From an uncultured Lachnospiraceae bacterium (lineage in GTDB: Bacteria; Bacillota; Clostridia; Lachnospirales; Lachnospiraceae): a DNA stretch of 6,405 nt. The stretch spans positions 1-6,405 of the forward strand of contig CADBTG010000142.1 in NCBI GenBank assembly GCA_902797475.1, given 5' to 3'. The position numbers and the translations under genes are program-made. The notes beneath the pieces are model-generated. The model did no database searches and had not been told where the DNA came from. It saw only the letters and a program-made list of their open reading frames with translations. Below are positions 1-6,405 of this stretch, one piece after another; the stretch's first letter is position 1; each line of letters begins with the position of its first letter.

Positions 1-133
1 ACGGGGCCGTCTCGGCAAGCTTGCTTTTGGCCTTCTGCACCTTCATCGAAGAAACCATATACATGGCCTTCGTGATTTTCATCGTGTCACGGATGCTCTT
101 TATACGGTTTTGGATTTCTCTTGTCTGCGCCAT
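1..133 (-). CDS. atpG: ATP synthase F1 gamma subunit, N-terminal part only
   Basis: Gamma is the central rotor shaft of F1; its terminal helices form a coiled coil inside the alpha3beta3 ring and transmit c-ring rotation to the catalytic sites on the cytoplasmic side. Only the first 44 codons are in the window. The peptide starts MAQTREIQNRIKSIRDT and continues with KITKAMYMVSS (residues 19-29), which matches the family signature of the first gamma helix (KITKAM.MV). The start is the ATG at 133-131. A GAGGAG site at 142-147 sits 8 bases upstream, which supports this choice. The gene begins inside the 3' end of atpA and overlaps it by 34 bases in a different frame, so it is probably translated in a coupled way from the same mRNA. 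The rest of the gene lies outside the window. Confidence 0.95.
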   Translation of the reverse strand, partial: MAQTREIQNRIKSIRDTMKITKAMYMVSSMKVQKAKSKLAETAP

Positions 134-1863
134 TTAAAAAACTCCTCAGCAGCCTTTTCAAGGCTCTCACGCAGGTCATCCGACATCTTTCCGGATGTCT
201 CTAACAGATTCAAAAGGTCGCCGTGATATTGCTCCATATACTCCAGATAAGCGGTCTTGGCTTCCCTCACTTCAGACGGCGGAAGTTCCGCAAACAGATG
301 CTTGCCGGAGGCCACCAAAAGCGCAATCTGGCAAGGCACGGAAAGCGGGCTTGTGAGCGGCTGCTTCAAAAGCTCCATCAGGGATTTGCCGTGCGCTAAC
401 TGTCTCTTCGTCTCGCTGTCGAGGTCCGAAGAAAACTGCGTGAACACTTCCATCTCGCGGTACTGCGCAAGGTCGATACGAATCGTGCCTGCTGCCTTCT
501 TCATTGCCTTGGTCTGCGCCGCGCCGCCGACACGTGAAACGGAAAGCCCCACATTTACCGCGGGCCTCTGCCCCGCATGGAACAGCTCGCTCTCAAGGAA
601 AATCTGACCGTCCGTAATCGAGATGACATTGGTCGGAATGTAAGCGGAAACGTCGCCCGCCTGGGTTTCGATGATCGGAAGCGCGGTAATGGAACCGCCG
701 CCCAGCTCATCGGAAAGTCTTGCCGAACGCTCCAACAGTCTCGAATGCAGATAGAAGACGTCGCCGGGATAAGCCTCACGGCCGGGCGAACGTTCCAAAA
801 GAAGCGAAATTGCACGGTACGCAACGGCATGCTTTGAAAGGTCGTCGTATACGATCAGGACGTCCTTTCCCTGCTGCATGAAGTATTCCGCAAGCGCCGT
901 TCCGCAATACGGAGCGGCATACTGTAAAGGCGCCGGGTCGGAAGCGGTCGATGCCACGATGCAGGTATAGTCCATCGCGTCGTGTTTCCGAAGCGTCTCG
1001 GTAAGTCTGGCAATCGTCGAAGCCTTCTGCCCGATGGCGACATAGATGCAGATGACATTCTTGCCTTTTTGGTTAACAATGGTATCAATGGCAATCGAAG
1101 TCTTTCCGGTCTGGCGGTCACCGATGATCAGCTCACGCTGTCCGCGGCCGATCGGGAACATCGAATCGATTGCGAGAATGCCGGTTTCAAGCGGTTTGGA
1201 GACAGGCTGACGGTCTTTGATGGTCGGCGCGGGACGCTCCATCGGAAGGAAGAATTCGGAGGTAATCTCTTCCTCTCCGTCCAAAGCATTGCCGAGCGCG
1301 TCAACGACACGGCCGAGATACCCTTCTCCTACGGAGATGCCGGCCATCTTACCGGTACGGACAACACTGCTGCCGGCTCCGATTCCGGTATCCCTGCCGA
1401 ACAAAACGGCGCATACCTCATCCGCGCGGATGTCTAAGATCATGCCCTTTACGCCGCAGTCAAATACAACGATTTCACCGTATTGCACATGGTTGATTCC
1501 GCTGATGAATGCGATGCCGTCTCCGACGCGGTTAACGACGCCCGCTTCGCGCGCAAATGCCTCAAGCTTAAACTCTTCCACGTTGGCGCGAAGTCCCGAA
1601 AGCACGTCACCCGGCTTTTTGAGGTCCTTCTCCGTGCTGCCGAGCCCTTTGCTCAGCTTTTCCTTAAACTGGGCAAGACGTCCTCTCTCACTCCAGTCAT
1701 ATTCCTTCGTATCGAACCGAAGAATAAAACCGCTTCCGAGCGTTGCGTCAAGCAAAACGTCGATTACGGCTTCACTGTCTCCGCTTTCCCGAATGACAAA
1801 GGTGCGAAAGCCTTCCAATTGGGCTTCGGTCGGAGGCGTTACGCAAATGAGTTTTGCCTTCAT
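100..1863 (-). CDS. atpA: ATP synthase F1 alpha subunit with fused N-terminal delta (OSCP) C-terminal domain
   Basis: This is the non-catalytic nucleotide-binding subunit of the F1 head, three copies per complex. Residues from about 80 to 587 are a complete alpha: N-terminal helix (about 83-98), beta-barrel (GVVNRVGDGIAFISG, 108-122), P-loop GDRQTGKT (248-255, K254), Walker B strand ending in YDD (339-341), and the SVSRVGG motif (441-447) whose R444 corresponds to the arginine that reaches the catalytic site in E. coli alpha (R376). A helical C-terminal domain follows. Typical alpha is about 500-515 residues; this one is 587. The extra N-terminal 74 residues match the delta subunit C-terminal domain. 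The ATG at 1863 overlaps the atpF stop (ATGA), and GGAGG lies 7 bases upstream, so the long start is well supported. About 11 residues are missing, relative to E. coli, in the loop before the SITALPIIETQAGD motif. The 3' end overlaps atpG by 34 bases. Confidence 0.96.
   Translation of the reverse strand: MKAKLICVTPPTEAQLEGFRTFVIRESGDSEAVIDVLLDATLGSGFILRFDTKEYDWSERGRLAQFKEKLSKGLGSTEKDLKKPGDVLSGLRANVEEFKLEAFAREAGVVNRVGDGIAFISGINHVQYGEIVVFDCGVKGMILDIRADEVCAVLFGRDTGIGAGSSVVRTGKMAGISVGEGYLGRVVDALGNALDGEEEITSEFFLPMERPAPTIKDRQPVSKPLETGILAIDSMFPIGRGQRELIIGDRQTGKTSIAIDTIVNQKGKNVICIYVAIGQKASTIARLTETLRKHDAMDYTCIVASTASDPAPLQYAAPYCGTALAEYFMQQGKDVLIVYDDLSKHAVAYRAISLLLERSPGREAYPGDVFYLHSRLLERSARLSDELGGGSITALPIIETQAGDVSAYIPTNVISITDGQIFLESELFHAGQRPAVNVGLSVSRVGGAAQTKAMKKAAGTIRIDLAQYREMEVFTQFSSDLDSETKRQLAHGKSLMELLKQPLTSPLSVPCQIALLVASGKHLFAELPPSEVREAKTAYLEYMEQYHGDLLNLLETSGKMSDDLRESLEKAAEEFFKWRRQEKSKTV
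142..147 (-). promoter_or_regulatory. Ribosome binding site of atpG, inside atpA
   Basis: GAGGAG on the minus strand, 8 bases before the atpG ATG at 133. It lies entirely within the last codons of atpA and settles the gamma start, which would otherwise be uncertain because the two genes overlap by 34 bases. Confidence 0.8.
1642..1863 (-). other. Delta/OSCP C-terminal domain fused to the alpha subunit
   Basis: Residues 1-74 of the atpA product. Visible matches to the delta C-terminal domain, in order: a short beta strand (AKLICVT, 3-9), the PTEAQLE helix start (11-17), which parallels the usual L(T/S)EEQL, a strand around VIDVLLD (33-39), GSGFILRF (43-50) in place of the usual GGv.i..g, then D56-W-S-E-R-G-R-L (56-63), which parallels the hallmark iDgSvRgRL, and a closing helix (AQFKEKL, 64-70). 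In ordinary F-ATPases this domain follows a six-helix N-terminal domain of about 105 residues and binds the C-terminus of b. Here the N-terminal domain is absent and a linker of about 8 residues leads to the first alpha helix. The family match is from memory of delta sequences; a profile search would settle it. Confidence 0.85.
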
Positions 1864-2345
1864 TTCGTTTCCTCCACTTTGCTCAGGAATTCGTCATACA
1901 GAGCATGGTCCACGCGGGCACCGCCGCCGTCTCCCATGTTCTTCTCGGTTGCAAGGGCAATCATATCGGCAATCTCCTGCTCTGCATCCGCCAGAATGCG
2001 TTCTTTGCTTCTGGCTGCGTCTGCAGTCGCATCCGCCTCGATCTTACGGGCGGTCGTGCGGGCATTGCTGACAATCTTTTTGTATTCGTCATCCGCCTGT
2101 TTTCTGGCCTTCTGCAAAATCTGACGGCGCTCCTCCTCCGTGTCGGAAAGGCACTTCTCATAGCGCGCCTTCGCGGCATCGGCTTCCTGGGATTTTACGC
2201 GCAGCAAAGCAGCCTCGCGGTCAGCTTCCGCGCGGCGTGCATCGAGAATCTTACGGACGGGCTTAAACAGAAAATGCCACATGGCCGCCGCAAGAATCAG
2301 CAGATTGATGACGGTAAAAAGTAAGTTCCAATCAAGTTTCAGCAT
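1860..2345 (-). CDS. atpF: ATP synthase Fo b subunit
   Basis: Subunit b forms the long helical peripheral stalk that holds F1 still against the turning c ring. The 161-residue product has one N-terminal membrane segment (about residues 7-27), then the family signature FLFKPVRKILDARR (25-38), then a long charged Ala/Glu/Lys/Arg helix to about residue 133, as expected for the dimeric stalk. The C-terminus (DHALYDEFLSKV, 146-157) resembles the usual delta-binding end. The length is normal, so it is neither truncated nor fused to delta as in mycobacterial b-delta proteins. The start ATG at 2345 has AAGGGGA at 2353-2359, 7 bases upstream. The gap to atpE is 30 bases. The stop codon overlaps the atpA start by four bases (ATGA), pointing to translational coupling. 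Confidence 0.95.
   Translation of the reverse strand: MLKLDWNLLFTVINLLILAAAMWHFLFKPVRKILDARRAEADREAALLRVKSQEADAAKARYEKCLSDTEEERRQILQKARKQADDEYKKIVSNARTTARKIEADATADAARSKERILADAEQEIADMIALATEKNMGDGGGARVDHALYDEFLSKVEETK
1871..1875 (-). promoter_or_regulatory. Ribosome binding site of the delta-alpha fusion
   Basis: GGAGG on the minus strand inside the last codons of atpF, 7 bases before the ATG at 1863. It matters because it shows that translation starts at the delta-like domain and not at an internal alpha start. The only candidate internal start (GTG at 1605-1603) has its nearest purine-rich site 20 bases away. Confidence 0.85.
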
Positions 2346-2375
2346 TACACAATCCCCTTCCGAAAAGGAATCCGG

Positions 2376-2603
2376 TTATTTCAGCATGATGATGATCAGG
2401 AAGGCAATAACAAAACCGTAAATAGCCGTAGCCTCGGCAAGTGCGCAGCCGAGAATTAGAGCCTTGTTGATCTTGCCGTCTGCTTCAGGCTGTCTGGCGA
2501 TGGCTTCCGCAGCCTTACCGGTCGCAATGCCGATACCGATGCCGGCGCCGAGTGCGGAAAGAACGGCAATGCCCGCGCCGATTGCAATAAGAGTTGTGTT
2601 CAT
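2376..2603 (-). CDS. atpE: ATP synthase Fo c subunit (rotor ring)
   Basis: The 75-residue proteolipid whose oligomeric ring carries ions through the membrane against subunit a. Two membrane helices are visible: helix 1 (about 4-29) with the glycine-packing run G19, G21, G23, G25, G29, and helix 2 (about 48-73). They are joined by the polar ARQPEADGKI loop (R37-Q38-P39), which contacts gamma and epsilon. E57, in ALAEATAIYGF, is the ion-binding carboxylate. Compared with the sodium-binding Ilyobacter c subunit, T59 and Y62 are kept, but the positions of Gln32 and Ser66 are I24 and A58, so proton coupling is the better prediction. The ATG at 2603 has GGAGGT at 2611-2616, 7 bases upstream. It lies 18 bases after atpB. 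Confidence 0.97.
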   Translation of the reverse strand: MNTTLIAIGAGIAVLSALGAGIGIGIATGKAAEAIARQPEADGKINKALILGCALAEATAIYGFVIAFLIIIMLK

Positions 2604-2621
2604 AGGTGGTACCTCCGTGAT

Positions 2622-3311
2622 TTATTCTATTTCTTCTCGAATGTAAAGACTTGTCAGAAAGACGAATACATAAGCCTGCAGGAGCCCGTCGAACAGGTCG
2701 AAATACAGGCAGAAAACGGCGGGAAGCAAAATGTTATGGGTGATCGTTTTGATCAGCTCCATGATGACAAATGCCCCGAGCACGTTACCGAACAGTCGCA
2801 TGCATAAAGAAAGCGGTCTCGTAAAGACCTCGAGAATGTTAATCGGCGTCACGACTGCAATCGGTTCGGTAAACTTGTGCAGCCATTTCCGCATTCCGAG
2901 ATAGTAGATGCCGGCCGCTTCGACGAGGATGATGCTCATCAGCGCAAGCGCCGCCGTGACATTCAGGTCTTTCGTCGGAGATTTGAATCCGAAAATGCCG
3001 ATGATGTTGGCAAGACCGACATATAAAAGAACCGTGATCAGATAAGGGATGAATGCCCGTCCCTTCTCTCCTACCATGCCCTCCACGAGATCGGTAAGCT
3101 TGGTCACAATCCATTCGACGAAGGCCTGGCGACGGGAAATGTTATGAAGTTTTAAGTTTCTGGTCAGCAAAAACGCACCGAGTATCATGACCGCCATGAT
3201 GATCCATGTCACCACGACAGACTCCGAAACGGGGATTCCCCCGAATATCGGAATTCGGAAAACCGTCTTCACCTGCAGCTCTTCGTTAATGATTTCGGAA
3301 AGCTGATCCAT
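2622..3311 (-). CDS. atpB: ATP synthase Fo a subunit
   Basis: Subunit a is the membrane stator that provides the two ion half-channels next to the c ring. The 229-residue product is the usual size for Gram-positive a subunits (E. coli has 271). Hydrophobic segments lie at about 31-50, 87-108, 117-139, 173-191 and 195-222. The hallmark RPLSLCMRLFGN (165-176) contains R172, equivalent to the essential E. coli R210, and LLQAYVFVFLTSLYI (210-224) contains Q212, equivalent to E. coli Q252. The start is the ATG at 3311, with AAGGAGGG at 3318-3325, 6 bases upstream. A second ATG, 5 bases upstream at 3316, is out of frame. This is the first gene of the atp operon; no atpI precedes it. The stop is followed after 18 bases by atpE. 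Confidence 0.96.
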   Translation of the reverse strand: MDQLSEIINEELQVKTVFRIPIFGGIPVSESVVVTWIIMAVMILGAFLLTRNLKLHNISRRQAFVEWIVTKLTDLVEGMVGEKGRAFIPYLITVLLYVGLANIIGIFGFKSPTKDLNVTAALALMSIILVEAAGIYYLGMRKWLHKFTEPIAVVTPINILEVFTRPLSLCMRLFGNVLGAFVIMELIKTITHNILLPAVFCLYFDLFDGLLQAYVFVFLTSLYIREEIE

Positions 3312-3339
3312 CGCATGCCCTCCTTCCCGTTTTCTTCAC

Positions 3340-3371
3340 AAAAAAGGGTGCGGAGGATCTCCGCACCCCTT
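3340..3371 (-). terminator. Rho-independent terminator of purL; also potential 5' hairpin of atp mRNA
   Basis: On the minus strand, GGGTGCGGAG (3368-3359), a three-base loop ATC, and the perfect complement CTCCGCACCC (3355-3346) are followed by six T (3345-3340). The stem can lengthen by A-U and G-U pairs between 3371-3369 and the first T residues. It begins 35 bases after the purL stop codon. On the plus strand the stem is not followed by a T run, so it works in the minus direction. It lies only 28 bases before the atpB start, with no room for a promoter in between. Confidence 0.92.
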
Positions 3372-3378
3372 ACAGGTC

Positions 3379-3407
3379 AGTATATCACGCTTTAAGGCTA
3401 AATTCAA
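3379..3407 (-). promoter_or_regulatory. Predicted sigma-A-type promoter of the atp operon
   Basis: TTGAAT (3407-3402), a 17-base spacer, and TATACT (3384-3379) preceded by TGA, giving an extended -10 (TGnTATACT). The -35 box overlaps the purL stop codon (3406-3404). The expected transcription start is near 3371-3372, at the foot of the terminator hairpin, giving a leader of about 60 bases before atpB. The prediction rests on consensus match and geometry only. Confidence 0.65.
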
Positions 3408-6405
3408 TCCTTGAAGTACGCCACACCGCTCTCAAATACGAGCTGATTCTGGTCTCCGCTAATGTTCAGAGCGACACCGGTTCCGCGGCGTTCGGAGTGT
3501 GCCATTTTCCCGAGTACGCGGCCGTCGGGAGAGGTAATTCCTTCGATTGCCCAATAGGAGCCGTTCGGGTTGAACTGTTCGACCATCGTCGGGTTGCCTT
3601 TTTCATCAACGTACTGCGTAGCAATCTGTCCGTTCGCGAGAAGCTTACTGAGCCACTCGTCGTTGGCTACGAAACGGCCTTCGCCGTGCGAAGCGGGAAT
3701 GCTGTAAACGCCGCCGAGCTCTGCCTTACGAAGCCAGGGGCTTAAGTTACTTACAACCTTCGTGTAAACGCTCTTGCTGATATGACGTCCGATGTTGTTC
3801 ATCGCAAGCGTCGGGCTGTCCGCGGTCTGCGGAACAATCTCGCCGTACGGCACAAGACCGAGCTTGATGAGCGCCTGGAAGCCGTTGCAGATGCCGAGCG
3901 CCAAACCGTCACGGTCCTTCAGGAGCTTGTTGACGGCGTCGCTGATCTTCGGGTTTCTGAAAGCAGTCGCGATGAATTTGCCGGAGCCGTCCGGTTCGTC
4001 ACCTGCGGAGAAGCCGCCGGGGAACATCAGAATCTGCGCATTATTGATGGCCTTTACGAAATCCTCAACGGAATCGGTGATGTTCTGCGCGGTCATGTTG
4101 CGGAATACAACGGTCTGCACCTCGGCACCGGCGCGCTCGAAAGCGAGCTTGGTGTCGTATTCGCAGTTCGTGCCCGGGAATACCGGAATGAATACCTTCG
4201 GCTTTGCAATGCGGTTCTTTGCGATGTAAACGGTCTTAGCGTCGTAAACCGGAGCCGGAACCTTCGTGCCTTCAATGGCATCGGCCATCGAGGAGCGGGT
4301 CGGGAATACCTTCTCGAGCGTGCCGTTATAAGCGGCAAGCGCTTCCTCAAGCGTGATTTCCATGAACTCCTCATCGCAGGCGTTGCCTGTGCAGCAGCCG
4401 GGCTTCAACTTCCAGCGGAACGTACCGGAATCGGTAACCTTACCGACTTTTCTGTAGGAAAGGCCGGCCTCGTCAAGAAGCGCGAGGTTCTCTTCGTCGA
4501 TTTCGGCAAGAATGCTTCCGTAAGCCGGGGCAAATGCCTCTTCATAGCTTACCTTTCCGCACAGACGGATGCCGAAGCCGTTACCGAATGCCATCTTGCT
4601 CATTGCCTCGGCGATACCGCATTTGCCGAGTGCGTACATCGAACGGAACACGCCCTTGCCGGACAGCTCGTGAATCTTATCATACATCGCCATGGCCTTC
4701 TCATAATCCGGAAGGTCGTAAGCGTCTCTTGCCATGTCAAATACGACAACCTTGCTTCCCGCCTGCTTGAACTCGTCGGTTACGATATCCGAGAGCTTCG
4801 CAACGTCAACGGCAAATGACACAAGGGTCGGAGGCACGTCGATATCGTTGAAGGAACCGGACATCGAATCCTTGCCGCCGATGGACGGAAGACCGAGCTT
4901 CACCTGTGCGTCATAAGCACCGAGCAATGCGGCGAGAGGCTCGCCCCAGCGCTTCGGGTCGTTTCCGAGACGGCGGAAGTATTCCTGGAACGTGAAACGG
5001 ATCTTCTTATAATCACCGCCTGCCGCAACAATCTTTGCAACGGAGCTGATGACCGCATATGCGGAACCGTGGAACGGGCTCCAGGAGGAAAGATACGGAT
5101 CGAAGCCGTAGCTCATCATCGTAACGGTATCGCAGGCGCCGTCCAAAACCGGAAGCTTTGCAATCATCGTCTGCGTCGGGGTGCTTTCGTAAACACCGCC
5201 GTAAGGCATTGTCACGGTAGCCGCTCCGATGGAGGAGTCGAACATCTCGACAAGGCCCTTCTTCGAGCAGACATTCAGGTCGGAAAGCATGTTAAGCCAT
5301 GCAGCCTTTCTGCCTTCCGCATCGTTACCGCCGGCAACGCCGAAGCCGCCCTTCTTATCCACGCTGTGCGCCTTGTAAGCATTGTCCTTATTGAAGAAAG
5401 AGTCCTTCTTGGAGGGAGTCTGTACTACAGCTGTAGTCTCCTGATGTGCCCCGTTTGTGTCAAGGAAGGCTCTGCTGATGTTAACGATTTCCTTTCCTCT
5501 CCAGACAAGAACGAGTCTGGGCTCCTTCGTAACCTCTGCCACAACAACCGCCTCAAGGTTCTCCTCTTCGGCGAAAGCAAGCATCTTATCGGCATCCTTT
5601 TTATCCACAACGATGGCCATGCGCTCCTGGGATTCGGAAATCGCAAGCTCGGTTCCGTCAAGGCCGGCATACTTCTTCGGCACTTTGTCAAGATCCACGC
5701 GAAGGCCTGCTGCCAGCTCGCCGATCGCAACGGAAACGCCGCCCGCACCGAAGTCGTTACACTTCTTGATCAGATGGCTTACCTCACCTCTTCTGAACAG
5801 TCTCTGCAGCTTACGCTCGGTCGGGGCATTACCCTTCTGTACCTCTGCGCCGCAGGTGTTGATGGACTCGGTCGTATGCTTCTTCGAGGAACCGGTTGCA
5901 CCGCCGCAGCCGTCACGTCCGGTACGGCCGCCCATCAGGATGATGACGTCACCGGGATCCGAGGTCTCACGGATCACATTTGCCCTCGGCGCAGCACCCA
6001 TTACGGCACCGATTTCCATACGTTTTGCAACATAATTGGGATGATAGATTTCGTCTACAAGAACGGTTGCTAGACCGATCTGGATACCGTAAGAGCTGTA
6101 GCCCTTTGCGGCACCGGTCGTCAGCTTTCTCTGCGGAAGCTTGCCGGCAAGCGTATCCTTCAGGGAAGCGGTCGGATCGGCAGCACCGGTCACGCGCATT
6201 GCCTGGTATACATAGCCGCGGCCCGAGAGCGGATCGCGGATGGCACCGCCGAGACAGGTGGCAGCGCCGCCGAAAGGCTCGATTTCGGTCGGATGGTTGT
6301 GTGTCTCATTTTTGAAAAATACGAGCCACTCCTCGGTTACCGGTCCCTCTTCCTTTCAATCGTAACCGGAACAACGATGGAGCAGGCATTGATCTCGTCG
6401 GAAAC
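3404..6405 (-). CDS. purL: Phosphoribosylformylglycinamidine synthase, single-chain PurL; 5' end outside window, apparent frameshift near 6350
   Basis: PurL makes FGAM from FGAR, glutamine and ATP, the fourth step of de novo purine synthesis, in the cytoplasm. The window holds about 1000 of an expected 1200-1300 residues; the N-terminal PurS-like part lies beyond 6405. In order along the protein: DEINACSI (about 6396-6373), ETHNHPTEIEPFGG (about 6307-6266) and RDPLSGRGYVYQAMRV (6238-6191). Numbering from Met at 6199, they are followed by GGRTGRDGCGG (90-100), NDFGAGGVS (148-156), the second synthase half (GNDAEGRK, 291-298; PSIGGKDSMSGSF, 438-450), and a glutamine amidotransferase domain from about 667. 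That domain has the nucleophile C771 (GICNGFQAL) and the H901/E903 pair in MAHSER. The Met at 6199 is internal to a conserved motif and is not the real start. Codons from 6405 to about 6355 are in a different frame from those below, so the gene is broken as written or contains a sequencing error. A terminator follows. Confidence 0.95.
6337..6358 (-). other. Frameshift site in purL
   Basis: The upstream frame reads VSDEINACSIVVPVTIE and then runs out of homology into a TAA at 6339-6337. The downstream frame, which gives EEGPVTEEWLVFFKNETH and all later PurL motifs, is closed by TGA at 6358-6356. The switch must lie in the purine run GAAAGGAAGAGGGA (6357-6344). Restoring one base there, for example an extra A or G, gives a continuous PurL reading. 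No X-XXY-YYZ slippery heptamer is in frame, so programmed slippage is not supported. Confidence 0.85.

Noticed and set aside
1217..2071. Plus-strand open frame of 284 codons opposite atpA and atpF
   Set aside because: It lies antisense to two clearly conserved genes, has a Ser/Pro/Arg-rich composition typical of a shadow frame, and shows no recognisable domain.
2353..2370. Small stem (TTCC/GGAA, five-base loop) overlapping the atpF ribosome binding site
   Set aside because: Only four base pairs; too weak to claim a role in lowering b synthesis relative to c.
2604..2616. Inverted repeat AGGT/ACCT around the atpE ribosome binding site
   Set aside because: Four base pairs with a three-base loop, explained by the Shine-Dalgarno sequence itself plus chance.
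3782..4819. Plus-strand open frame of 345 codons opposite purL
   Set aside because: Antisense to conserved PurL sequence with no recognisable motif; its openness is explained by the codon bias of the opposite strand.
5069..6073. Plus-strand open frame of 334 codons opposite purL
   Set aside because: Same reasons: antisense to essential PurL motifs, and no family resemblance seen.
6191..6199. ATG at 6199 as the start of purL
   Set aside because: It is internal to the conserved VYQAMRVTGA stretch, and conserved PurL sequence continues upstream in the same frame to about 6352.
6337..6358. Programmed ribosomal frameshift in purL
   Set aside because: No slippery heptamer in the upstream frame, and re-pairing of the GAA codon one base back would face TGA; PurL is not known to need a frameshift.

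Overview
The window carries six protein-coding genes, all on the minus strand, so transcription runs from high to low coordinates. It begins inside purL (single-chain phosphoribosylformylglycinamidine synthase, 6405 down to 3404). A short intergenic region of about 90 bases follows, and then the start of an F-type ATP synthase operon: atpB (a), atpE (c), atpF (b), an enlarged atpA (alpha), and the first 44 codons of atpG (gamma), which runs off the low-coordinate edge. Nearly every base is coding. No tRNA, rRNA, CRISPR array, insertion sequence or repeat family was seen.

The organism is most likely an anaerobic member of the Bacillota, probably Clostridia and perhaps Lachnospiraceae-like. The evidence is the long one-chain PurL of the clostridial/streptococcal type, strong GGAGG-type ribosome binding sites before every atp gene, the short Gram-positive-type a subunit, and a sigma-A-like promoter with an extended -10. 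This placement is inference.

The main point of interest is atpA. Its 587 residues begin with about 74 residues that match the C-terminal domain of the delta (OSCP) stator subunit, joined in frame to a complete alpha subunit. The fusion starts at an ATG that overlaps the atpF stop codon (ATGA) and has its own GGAGG site, so it looks like a designed gene and not decay. The delta N-terminal domain, which normally caps the alpha subunits, is not encoded at the usual place between atpF and atpA or anywhere else in the window. If translated as written, each F1 would carry three copies of a domain that is normally present once, attached to alpha by peptide bonds. That implies a rebuilt peripheral stalk.

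Two other points deserve a check. First, purL has an apparent one-base deletion in a purine run near 6344-6357 that puts a stop codon in the upstream frame, yet the reading frames on both sides are clearly conserved PurL. Second, the purL terminator hairpin lies directly downstream of the best atp promoter candidate (TTGAAT, 17 bases, TGATATACT), whose -35 box overlaps the purL stop codon. The same hairpin would therefore end purL transcripts and form the extreme 5' end of the atp mRNA.

Together the atp genes encode the membrane rotor and stator (a, c, b) and part of the F1 catalytic head (alpha, gamma). Beta (atpD) and epsilon (atpC) are expected just beyond the low-coordinate edge. The c subunit looks proton-type, not sodium-type.
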